Assembly: GCA_002501285.1 (NCBI GenBank)
Contig: DLSG01000016.1
Location: forward strand, 1 to 8,979
Origin: Christensenella sp. UBA7868
Lineage (GTDB): Bacteria > Bacillota > Clostridia > Christensenellales > UBA1242
Direction of reading: 5' to 3'
Length of the DNA stretch: 8,979 bases
The translations under genes were made by a program, and so were the position numbers. Positions within the stretch are counted from its first letter, which is position 1, and each line of letters starts with the position of its first letter. Shown here piece by piece: positions 1 through 6,065 of this stretch. The notes beneath the pieces are model-generated. The model ran no database searches, was not told the DNA's origin, and saw only the letters and a program-made list of their open reading frames with translations.

Positions 1-114
1 AGATTTACTATCGGTGAAAAACGCAAAGGTGAAAACCGACGCACTTAAAAATACTATCAAAGATAAAAATAAAATCATCGTTTTTATATCAAACTTTTTC
101 TTTTTTTTCTCCAT
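1..114 (-). CDS. N-terminus of a SipW/TasA-type secreted protein (partial, runs off the window)
   Basis: Only the first 38 codons are present; the gene continues past position 1. The start reads MEKKKKKFDIKT, followed by a hydrophobic stretch (about residues 13-30, MILFLSLIVFLSASV...) ending in TFAFFTDSKS. A lysine-rich n-region, a hydrophobic core and a terminal T(F/Y)A(Y/F)F(S/T)D motif is the pattern of SipW-dependent signal peptides found in TasA, CalY/camelysin and related exported proteins of Firmicutes. The ATG at 112-114 is preceded by AAGGA with a 6-base spacer, which fixes the start. The product is inferred to be exported across the membrane and perhaps to form surface or matrix fibres, but the mature domain is not visible. 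It could instead be an ordinary secreted or single-pass membrane protein. A promoter at 287-315 and a structured leader lie upstream, so it is probably transcribed separately from pfkA. Confidence 0.72.
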   Translation of the reverse strand, partial: MEKKKKKFDIKTMILFLSLIVFLSASVFTFAFFTDSKS

Positions 115-120
115 TTTATA

Positions 121-125
121 TCCTT
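121..125 (-). promoter_or_regulatory. Ribosome binding site of the SipW-type gene
   Basis: The minus strand reads AAGGA, then TATAAA, then ATG, a 6-base spacer. It lies only a few bases after the T-tract of the hairpin at 137-160. There is therefore no room for a promoter between hairpin and gene, and the hairpin must sit in the gene's own 5' leader. Confidence 0.75.
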
Positions 126-130
126 TTTTA

Positions 131-160
131 AAACAAAAAACTGGTCAGTTGACCAGTTTT
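131..160 (-). terminator. Intrinsic terminator / attenuator hairpin in the leader of the SipW-type gene
   Basis: Positions 137-160 form a perfect inverted repeat: 10-base arms (AAAACTGGTC and GACCAGTTTT) around a 4-base loop. On the minus strand it is followed by TTTTTTGTTT, as in a Rho-independent terminator. It sits immediately upstream of the ribosome binding site and downstream of a good promoter, so it would terminate transcription before the gene. That favours a conditional attenuator over a simple end for pfkA, whose stop codon is 255 bases away. The core palindrome TGGTCAGTTGACCA could also be a protein-binding operator of the TetR kind. The structure is seen; the regulatory role is inferred. 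Confidence 0.6.
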
Positions 161-196
161 AATTTTAAAAAAGTGTAGACTTTTCACCCACATCTT

Positions 197-222
197 CGGT
201 CAACCGCATCAGAGGTCAACCG
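197..222 (-). promoter_or_regulatory. Stem-loop formed by the leader repeats (possible anti-antiterminator)
   Basis: In minus-strand RNA the two copies of GGUUGACC can pair with each other: G-C, G-C, U-A, U-G, G-U, A-U, C-G, C-G, plus one flanking C-G pair. This gives a 9-pair stem with an 8-base loop (UCUGAUGC). The same GUUGACC segment is exactly complementary over 7 bases to GGUCAAC in the 5' arm and loop of the terminator (148-154). The two structures would be mutually exclusive, as in attenuators. No known riboswitch class was recognised. The complementarity is read directly; folding and function are inferred. Confidence 0.45.
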
Positions 223-229
223 CATCAGA
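198..229. repeat. Perfect 16-base tandem repeat, two copies
   Basis: The unit GGTCAACCGCATCAGA occurs at 198-213 and again directly at 214-229 with no mismatch. It lies in the leader between the promoter at 287-315 and the hairpin at 137-160. Two exact adjacent copies suggest a recent duplication or selection for both copies. There is no array of spaced repeats, so this is not CRISPR. Confidence 0.9.
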
Positions 230-286
230 TTTATCGTTTCTATATACTCTTTTCATCTGTTTCTAGTTTGTTACTATCTATTAAAA

Positions 287-315
287 ATTATGCTGTTTTT
301 TGCTTTTCTTGTCAA
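287..315 (-). promoter_or_regulatory. Sigma-A-type promoter for the SipW-type gene
   Basis: On the minus strand, TTGACA (310-315, perfect consensus -35) is followed by a 17-base spacer and CATAAT (287-292, 5 of 6 matches to the -10 consensus). Transcription would begin near position 280, giving a leader of about 165 bases before the ATG at 114. It lies in the non-coding gap between pfkA and the SipW-type gene and is the strongest promoter-like sequence in the window. Confidence 0.75.
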
Positions 316-362
316 GCGTTTTTAAGATATTTTTTATTTTATATATTATATTTATTAACAAG

Positions 363-375
363 GTGCCTGCGGCAC
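363..375 (-). terminator. Short GC-rich hairpin after pfkA (weak terminator candidate)
   Basis: GTGCC-TGC-GGCAC forms a perfect 5-pair stem with a 3-base loop about 40 bases past the pfkA stop codon, in otherwise almost pure A/T sequence. On the minus strand it is followed by CCTTGTTAATAAAT, which is a poor T-tract. It may end the pfkA transcript or protect its 3' end. Because the promoter at 287-315 lies beyond it, it is well placed to separate the two transcription units. Confidence 0.4.
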
Positions 376-415
376 TTTTGTAATTTATTAATTAATAAAG
401 CGTCCATGTCACAAA

Positions 416-1372
416 TTACAAATTTGATAAATAAAGTTCATACAGATTTTTGTTAAAATTGCTTTTTGCTTTTAAACAAGTTTTTAATTCTTGTGAAAAA
501 ATATTTTCTTTATTCATTCCAATAGCAACATTGCTAACGCCTTCTAAAATACAATTTAAAGTTTTAATTGCAAGCAAGTTTGCAAAAATTTTATCTTTAA
601 CTGTTGGACTTCCGCCACGCTGAACATATCCAATTTTTTCAAACTTGAATTGTTTTTTGAATTTTTCTTCCAAATTTTTTGCTAGTTCATCGCCGTCTAA
701 AATATTTTCTTGAATAACTATAAGCGGACTATCAACTTTGTTTTTAATAGCATTTTTAACACACATTTCTATATTATTTTTACTATTTTCATCTTCCGAA
801 ATCACTAAACAATTTGCGTTTACACTTATTGCAGTATTTAAAGCAATATTACCGCAATTTCTTCCCATAACTTCAACAACAAGTCCCCTATCATTTGAAA
901 GCATTGTTTGTTTAATTTTTTCAATCATAATAGACGCATTGTTTACAGCCGTGTCAAACCCAAGACTAATATCACTATAAAACAAGTCGTTGTCAATAGT
1001 CCCTGGAATACAAATAACTTTCTGACCTAAATTAGATAAATTTAAGGCACCCTGATAACTTCCATTTCCGCCCAAAACAACAAGCATATCAATTTTATGC
1101 TTTTTTAAAATTTTATAGCCTTTTAATACGCCCGCTTCTTCATAAAATTCCTTGCACCTTGCAGTTTTAAGCACACTTCCGCCTAAAAAAGATATGTTTT
1201 CGACATAATCAGAAGTTAAAGTGATGAAATCTTCATCAAGCAAGCCTTGAAATCCGCGTTTAATTCCAAAAACTTTATATTTGTTTTTTAAAAGCAATTT
1301 TGTTAATTTGTGAATATATGCATTCATTCCTTGACTATCGCCACCACTTGTTAAAATAGCAATATTTTTCAT
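416..1372 (-). CDS. pfkA: 6-phosphofructokinase (PfkA family), divergent
   Basis: PfkA phosphorylates fructose 6-phosphate to fructose 1,6-bisphosphate, the committed step of glycolysis, in the cytoplasm. The 318-residue length matches bacterial ATP-PFK (about 320), and numbering aligns with the E. coli enzyme without large gaps. Family landmarks are TSGGDSQGMN (8-17), TARC (70-73), PGTIDND (123-129) with catalytic Asp127, R162, EVMGR (167-171) and VQRGGSPT (250-257) with R252. The order dnaE-pfkA is classical in Firmicutes. Several usually invariant residues differ: GGDGS is GGNGS (Asn103), the fructose-phosphate ligand His249 is Tyr249, Arg243 is Lys, Pro in the P-loop-like segment is Gln14, and effector-site Arg21 and Arg25 are His and Lys. 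The fold and family are secure. Catalytic rate, phosphoryl donor and allosteric control may not be standard. The usual downstream pyruvate kinase gene is absent. Confidence 0.93.
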   Translation of the reverse strand: MKNIAILTSGGDSQGMNAYIHKLTKLLLKNKYKVFGIKRGFQGLLDEDFITLTSDYVENISFLGGSVLKTARCKEFYEEAGVLKGYKILKKHKIDMLVVLGGNGSYQGALNLSNLGQKVICIPGTIDNDLFYSDISLGFDTAVNNASIMIEKIKQTMLSNDRGLVVEVMGRNCGNIALNTAISVNANCLVISEDENSKNNIEMCVKNAIKNKVDSPLIVIQENILDGDELAKNLEEKFKKQFKFEKIGYVQRGGSPTVKDKIFANLLAIKTLNCILEGVSNVAIGMNKENIFSQELKTCLKAKSNFNKNLYELYLSNL

Positions 1373-1378
1373 TGTTTT

Positions 1379-1385
1379 CTCCTTT
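1379..1385 (-). promoter_or_regulatory. Ribosome binding site of pfkA
   Basis: The minus strand reads AAAGGAG, a 6-base spacer (AAAACA), then ATG at 1370-1372. This strong Shine-Dalgarno sequence contrasts with the other genes of the cluster, most of which show none. Confidence 0.85.
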
Positions 1386-1473
1386 CTTTTTTAATTTTAT
1401 GTTTGTTTAGTAAAATAAAGATACAAAATTAATTTTATTATTAATTTTTGATTTAACTTAAATATTTGTTAAA

Positions 1474-4400
1474 TTATCTAAAAACAGTGTTATTTTCGCC
1501 AATTAGACTATAAAGTTCATACAAAAGTGCATTAGAAACATTTACAGTTGTTGGAATTTGATAAAGGTTGTTTGTTTTACTACATCTAATAATTACTTTT
1601 GTATTCCCTACATAATTTGATATTACATTTAAAATTTCTTTTTCAAGATTTTCATTTGTGCAATCAAATCTTAAATACAATTTCTTTTCAACAACCTTAG
1701 CCTGTGGTTTTTCATTTAGTTCCGTGTTTTCTTTCTCTTGTTTTTCGCTTTCAATGTCTTCAATTTTTTCTAGTATGATAACAGTGTTTTCACCTGCTCT
1801 TTTGTTTACTTTTCCAACGATTTTAACAATTTTATCAATTTCTAAATCGTTTTTAACATGACTATAAACTTTTGGAAAAACCATGACATCAATTGTTCCA
1901 TACAAGTCTTCAATTGTAAGAATTGCCATTTCCCTATTATCTTTTCGGGTGTAAGTTTTTTTAATTTCACTTATTATTCCCCCAAAAACCGCAGTCATTC
2001 CATCTTCGATTAAACTTTCTTGTGAATTAAATTCCGAATCTTCATCATCAAATTCTTCATCTTCATCGCCTGAATTTTTTGATAAATACGACGAATTAAA
2101 GTTAAACTCTCTAAACTTATTTATATATTTATCAAGAGGGTGCCCTGAAATATAAATTCCGACAATTTCTTTTTCAAATTTAAGTTTAGATTGTTCATCG
2201 TATTCTGGAATTTGTGGATATTCAACCTTATTTAAAGTTTCATCATCTTTTAGTAATGTATCGAAAAATGAGAATTGACCTGTTGCTTCACGCTTGCTTG
2301 TTGAAGAAACTTGGTCTAAAATGTTTTGATAAACATTTATCATTTGACTTCTTGCAACATTAAAGCAATCGAACGCGCCTGAATAAATTAAACTTTCAAT
2401 AACTCGTTTATTAAGCCCATATTTATAACATCTTTTAATAAAATCTTGAATATCAACAAATTTACCATTAGTTTCTCTTTCATTTATAATATTTTCAATT
2501 ATATTAAATCCAACATTTTTTAATGCCGACAAACCAAATCTGATTTTTTTGTCTTTTGTTGAGAATAAATTTTCGGATAGATTTATATCAGGTGGAAGAA
2601 CTGGAATTCCTTCACTTTTTGCATAGGCTGCATAAGTTTTAAGGTCGTCCGTTTTTGTAATTCTATCATTTAAAACTGCGGTTAAAAATTCTGGCTCATA
2701 GTAGCATTTTAAATATGCAGTTTGATATGCTACATAAGCATACGCTGCCGCATGAGATTTGTTAAACGCATAACGACCAAACTTTTCCATTTTATCCCAA
2801 AGGTCGTTTGCAACCGCTTCGTCCATACCCATTTTAATTGCACCCAAACAACCTGATTGTTTAGCAGTTGATTCTACGCCATACAAGAAAACTTGTCTTT
2901 CGGCTTGAATTTGTTTTACAAGTTTTTTACCCATCATTTTTCTAACCGAATCCGCACGAGAAAGTGTGTATCCCGCAATTGCTTGAACGATTTTCATAAC
3001 TTGTTCTTGATAAACTATACAGCCGTAAGTGTTACTTAAAATTGGTTCCATTCTTGGATCTATATAAGTGATATCGCTAGGATTATTTTTGTTATGAACA
3101 AATGTTGGAATAGAGTCCATAGGACCTGGACGATACATTGCAACCGCCGCAATTATATCTTCTAGGCAATTTGGTTTAAGTTCTTTTAAAAACTTTTGGA
3201 ATCCGCCACTTTCCATTTGGAATATGCCAAGAGTATTCCCTGACGAAATTAGGTCAAAAACTTTTGAATCATCATAAGTGTTTTTAGAAAAATCTATTTC
3301 AATTCCGTAAAGGTCTTTAACAATTTGAATACAATTGCTTATATCTGTTGCGTTTGCAAGACCCAAAAAGTCCATTTTTAAAAGCCCTATATGTTCAAGT
3401 TGCTGTCCTTCATACTGACTTGCAATATCGTCACCGTTTTTAGAAAGAGGAATAACTTGTTCAAGTGGAAGTCCGCCAATAATAACCCCGCACGCATGAG
3501 TTCCCGTCTGCCTTGGCATACCTTCAATTTTCATAGCAATGTCTATAACTTTTTTTATTCTTGGATCATTATTATAAATTTCAACAAGTTCTGGAATAGC
3601 GTAATCTACGCCATAATCTTTTGCATCTTCTTTTGGGTGGTAAAAACCAAAAACTTTTTCAATTAATGGAGCATCGGCTTTTACATTAATTAGTTTTGTA
3701 ACCTTATCAGTTTCAGAATAAGGAACTTGTAAAACTCTTCCGACATCTTTTATTGCGTTTTTTGCAGCCATTGTTCCAAATGTGATAATTCGGCAGATAT
3801 GGTCTTCACCATATTTTCGTTTTACATAATCAACAACTTCTTCACGCCTATTATCTTGAAAGTCAATATCAAAATCGGGTGCACTTACCCTTTCTGGATT
3901 TAAAAACCTTTCAAAAATCAAACCATATTTAATAGGATCAACACTTGTAATTCCAATTAAATACGCAACTATACTTCCAACACCGCTTCCTCTTCCTGGG
4001 CCAACAGTTATACCCATATTTCTTGCAGCATTTATATAGTCCCACACAATTAGATAATATTCAACATATCCAAGCTTTGTTATAACTCCAAGTTCATATT
4101 CAATTCGGTCTAAAACCTCTTTTGTTGGATTTGGATATTTAGTTTTCAAACCATTATCTATTAAACTTCTAATAAAATCGTAAGGAGTCATTCCGTTTTC
4201 AGGGATATATTTTGGATATAAATAATTACCATAAACAAATTGATAATTACATTTATCCGCAATCTCCAATGTTGTTGCAAGTTCTTCTTCCGAAAAAAGT
4301 TCACTCATTTCTTCATAAGTTTTAAAGTAAAATTCGTCAGTATCAAACTTTAATCTGTTTGGATCATCAACAAATTTTTTCATAGCAACACACATTAAAA

Positions 4401-5082
4401 CATCTTGAAGTTCGGCATCTTCTTTGTTTATGTAATGAGCATCGTTCGTAGCAACAGTTTTTACTCCAAGTTTTTTTGCAAGTTCTTTAAGTTTTGGTAA
4501 ATTTACAATTTCATCTTGCAAAAAGTGGTTTTGAAGTTCTATATAAAAATCGCCGTCAGCAAACATATTTTTAAGTCGAAGCCCAAGTTTATAAGCCTCT
4601 TCATCAAAACCTTTTAACAAAAGTTGTGGAATATCACCCGCTAAACAGCCCGACAAACAAATAAGACCTTCGCTATATTTTTCAAGTGTATCATAATCAA
4701 TTCTTGGTTTATAATAAAAGCCTTTTTCAAACGCAATTGTGTTAAGCATTGAAATATTTTTATAGCCAATTTCATTTTTAACAAGCAAAATTAAATGAGC
4801 ATATTCTCGGCTTTCTTTGTTTTCTAAATTACTGCAAACATAAAATTCGCAACCAAAAATAGGCTTTACAATTGGTACGCCATTTTTTTCAAAATATTCT
4901 TTATCAAGATTGCAACACGCATCATAAAAATTGATTGCCCCAAACATATTTCCATGGTCGGTCATTGCTATTGCTGGCATTCCAAGTTCTTTTGCCCTTT
5001 TAACAACTTTTTTAACTCGGCACGCCCCGTCAAGCAAACTATATTCAGTGTGAAGATGTAAATGTACAAAATTTTTATCCAT
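1474..5082 (-). CDS. dnaE: DNA polymerase III alpha subunit (DnaE)
   Basis: This replicative polymerase subunit extends primers on DNA in the cytoplasm. Its 1202 residues contain, in order: an N-terminal PHP domain (about 1-280: HLHLHTEYSLLDG at 7-19, TDHGN at 41-45, GCEF at 77-80, H96, C146, NDAH at 213-216); the polymerase core with PDFDIDF (402-408; catalytic Asp405 and Asp407) and the third acid in KMDFLGL (Asp571); GPGRGSG (361-367) and YAFNKSHAAAYA (771-782); helix-hairpin-helix segments (about 870-905); a candidate clamp-binding motif QFSFF (936-940); and a C-terminal OB fold (about 1028-1105). An acidic linker (about 1005-1018) precedes the OB fold. The PHP metal ligands look intact, so PHP-based proofreading is possible. 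The ATG is supported by homology from residue 5 onward, but no Shine-Dalgarno precedes it. It has no DEDDh exonuclease insert, so it is DnaE and not PolC. Confidence 0.97.
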   Translation of the reverse strand: MDKNFVHLHLHTEYSLLDGACRVKKVVKRAKELGMPAIAMTDHGNMFGAINFYDACCNLDKEYFEKNGVPIVKPIFGCEFYVCSNLENKESREYAHLILLVKNEIGYKNISMLNTIAFEKGFYYKPRIDYDTLEKYSEGLICLSGCLAGDIPQLLLKGFDEEAYKLGLRLKNMFADGDFYIELQNHFLQDEIVNLPKLKELAKKLGVKTVATNDAHYINKEDAELQDVLMCVAMKKFVDDPNRLKFDTDEFYFKTYEEMSELFSEEELATTLEIADKCNYQFVYGNYLYPKYIPENGMTPYDFIRSLIDNGLKTKYPNPTKEVLDRIEYELGVITKLGYVEYYLIVWDYINAARNMGITVGPGRGSGVGSIVAYLIGITSVDPIKYGLIFERFLNPERVSAPDFDIDFQDNRREEVVDYVKRKYGEDHICRIITFGTMAAKNAIKDVGRVLQVPYSETDKVTKLINVKADAPLIEKVFGFYHPKEDAKDYGVDYAIPELVEIYNNDPRIKKVIDIAMKIEGMPRQTGTHACGVIIGGLPLEQVIPLSKNGDDIASQYEGQQLEHIGLLKMDFLGLANATDISNCIQIVKDLYGIEIDFSKNTYDDSKVFDLISSGNTLGIFQMESGGFQKFLKELKPNCLEDIIAAVAMYRPGPMDSIPTFVHNKNNPSDITYIDPRMEPILSNTYGCIVYQEQVMKIVQAIAGYTLSRADSVRKMMGKKLVKQIQAERQVFLYGVESTAKQSGCLGAIKMGMDEAVANDLWDKMEKFGRYAFNKSHAAAYAYVAYQTAYLKCYYEPEFLTAVLNDRITKTDDLKTYAAYAKSEGIPVLPPDINLSENLFSTKDKKIRFGLSALKNVGFNIIENIINERETNGKFVDIQDFIKRCYKYGLNKRVIESLIYSGAFDCFNVARSQMINVYQNILDQVSSTSKREATGQFSFFDTLLKDDETLNKVEYPQIPEYDEQSKLKFEKEIVGIYISGHPLDKYINKFREFNFNSSYLSKNSGDEDEEFDDEDSEFNSQESLIEDGMTAVFGGIISEIKKTYTRKDNREMAILTIEDLYGTIDVMVFPKVYSHVKNDLEIDKIVKIVGKVNKRAGENTVIILEKIEDIESEKQEKENTELNEKPQAKVVEKKLYLRFDCTNENLEKEILNVISNYVGNTKVIIRCSKTNNLYQIPTTVNVSNALLYELYSLIGENNTVFR

Positions 5083-5088
5083 GTTTTT

Positions 5089-5117
5089 ATTATATCATAC
5101 AATATTTTATTTTTAAA
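5089..5117 (-). promoter_or_regulatory. Extended -10 promoter giving a probably leaderless dnaE mRNA
   Basis: On the minus strand TGATATAAT (5089-5097) is a perfect extended -10 element, with TTTAAA (5112-5117; 4 of 6 matches to -35) 17 bases upstream. Only six bases, AAAAAC, separate TATAAT from the ATG, so the expected start site is at or within a base of the A of the start codon. No Shine-Dalgarno sequence is present, consistent with leaderless translation. The region is AT-rich, so chance resemblance is possible. Confidence 0.55.
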
Positions 5118-5118
5118 T

Positions 5119-5144
5119 AAAAAAAGAGAAATTTTTTAATTTCT
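5119..5144 (-). terminator. AT-rich intrinsic terminator overlapping the whiA stop codon
   Basis: Minus-strand AGAAATT and AATTTCT form a perfect 7-pair stem around AAAA, followed by C and seven T residues. The first arm begins inside the whiA TAG stop (5143-5145). The stem is weak in G/C, but the uninterrupted T-tract and the promoter directly beyond it support at least partial termination between whiA and dnaE. Confidence 0.5.
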
Positions 5145-6063
5145 AAAATTTCCCTTTTAAGTCGTCTGCGATTTTTAAAATTTTATTAAACCTATGATTT
5201 AATCCGCTTTTAGATATTTTCCCACCCATAAGTTTAACAAGGTTATCAAGGCTTTCTTCCTTGTTTGCAAGCCGAAGCAAACATACCTCTTGAAGAGAAT
5301 AATCTAAACTTTCAATTCCAATAATACTGTCAATATAATTTATTGCATCAAGTTGTTTTAAGCTTGCATTTATTGTTTTTGAAATATTTGCTTCCATACA
5401 ATTATTTTGCCTGTTAATATTGTTCCTAACTTCTCTTAAAACGTTTTCTTCATTCAATTTTAAAACACTTTTTGTCGCTCCGCAAAGCGTAATAAAATCA
5501 CAAATTTGCTCAAACTTATTAAGATAAACAACTTTCAAATTTTGTCTAGAAATCGTTTTTGCAAAAATATCAAACCCAGCCAAAACATCATTAACTTCTA
5601 ACGCCAAACTTTCACTGTTTAAAACAAGTTCAAGCAAATATCCATTAGCCTCGGCATTAATTAAAATATTTCCCGTTCCCGAAGTTAAAAATATTGCTTT
5701 TAAAAAATTTTTCTTTTGACCATCAGTTTTTACCAAATTGTTATTAAACTCTAAATTAGTTTCATAAACAAATTTGTTTAATAGTTCACTGCTAGCATTT
5801 TTTGAAATGTTTATTTTATATTTTAAGTTTTTACTATCTTCAAGTTCAAATTCAGCGCCATCATAGCCAAGTTTTAAAAGTGACAAATTAACAAGATCAT
5901 ACATACTTTCGGTCATCACAAAAAACTCTAATTCTTTTGTTTTTATGTTTATCTCGCCCGAAGTTAAAAATAAGCCATACAAAAAACTTAAACAATCACT
6001 TTTGTTTAACGATTTTTTATAGTTTGCTATAATCTCATTTTTTACATCTAAAATAAACGACAT
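5143..6063 (-). CDS. whiA: WhiA, DNA-binding regulator with LAGLIDADG-like fold
   Basis: WhiA is a conserved Gram-positive DNA-binding protein. It controls sporulation septation in Streptomyces and is linked to division and chromosome segregation in Bacillus. The 306-residue length is normal for the family. The N-terminal part carries the homing-endonuclease-like core (about 20-200), with the paired helices CLSFLYGLFLTSGEI (24-38) and NFLKAIFLTSGTGNI (119-133). Then come the highly conserved LREVRNNINRQNNCMEANI (209-227) and KTINASLKQL (229-238), and a C-terminal helix-turn-helix ending in SKSGLNHRFNKI (284-295). The ATG lies 2 bases after the PHP gene stop, with only GAGTAG as a poor Shine-Dalgarno, so translational coupling is likely. 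rapZ and yvcK, which usually precede whiA, are not present. Identification is firm; the target genes here are unknown. Confidence 0.95.
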   Translation of the reverse strand: MSFILDVKNEIIANYKKSLNKSDCLSFLYGLFLTSGEINIKTKELEFFVMTESMYDLVNLSLLKLGYDGAEFELEDSKNLKYKINISKNASSELLNKFVYETNLEFNNNLVKTDGQKKNFLKAIFLTSGTGNILINAEANGYLLELVLNSESLALEVNDVLAGFDIFAKTISRQNLKVVYLNKFEQICDFITLCGATKSVLKLNEENVLREVRNNINRQNNCMEANISKTINASLKQLDAINYIDSIIGIESLDYSLQEVCLLRLANKEESLDNLVKLMGGKISKSGLNHRFNKILKIADDLKGKF

Positions 6064-6065
6064 AT

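Noticed and set aside
11..39. Direct copies of GGTGAAAA and a TCGGT/ACCGA inverted repeat near the left edge
   Set aside because: They fall inside the signal-peptide coding region and follow from repeated Phe-Thr codons (VFTF, FFTD).
198..229. CRISPR-like array
   Set aside because: There are only two directly adjacent copies with no spacers and no cas genes.
379..420. Inverted repeat TGTAATTT / AAATTACA around an AT palindrome at the pfkA stop codon
   Set aside because: It is weak and A/T-only with a long loop and no T-tract; no function can be argued.
268..456. Plus-strand open frame of 62 codons rich in Phe, Leu and Cys
   Set aside because: It lies antisense to the promoter at 287-315, the hairpin at 363-375 and the end of pfkA, has no ribosome binding site and looks like AT-rich noise.
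1425..1448. Nine-base A/T-only inverted repeat between dnaE and pfkA as a terminator
   Set aside because: The stem has no G/C pair and no clean T-tract follows on the minus strand; in DNA this AT-rich it is likely chance.
3391..3666. Plus-strand frame of 91 codons inside dnaE
   Set aside because: It is antisense to the conserved polymerase core, with no family signature and no start signal.
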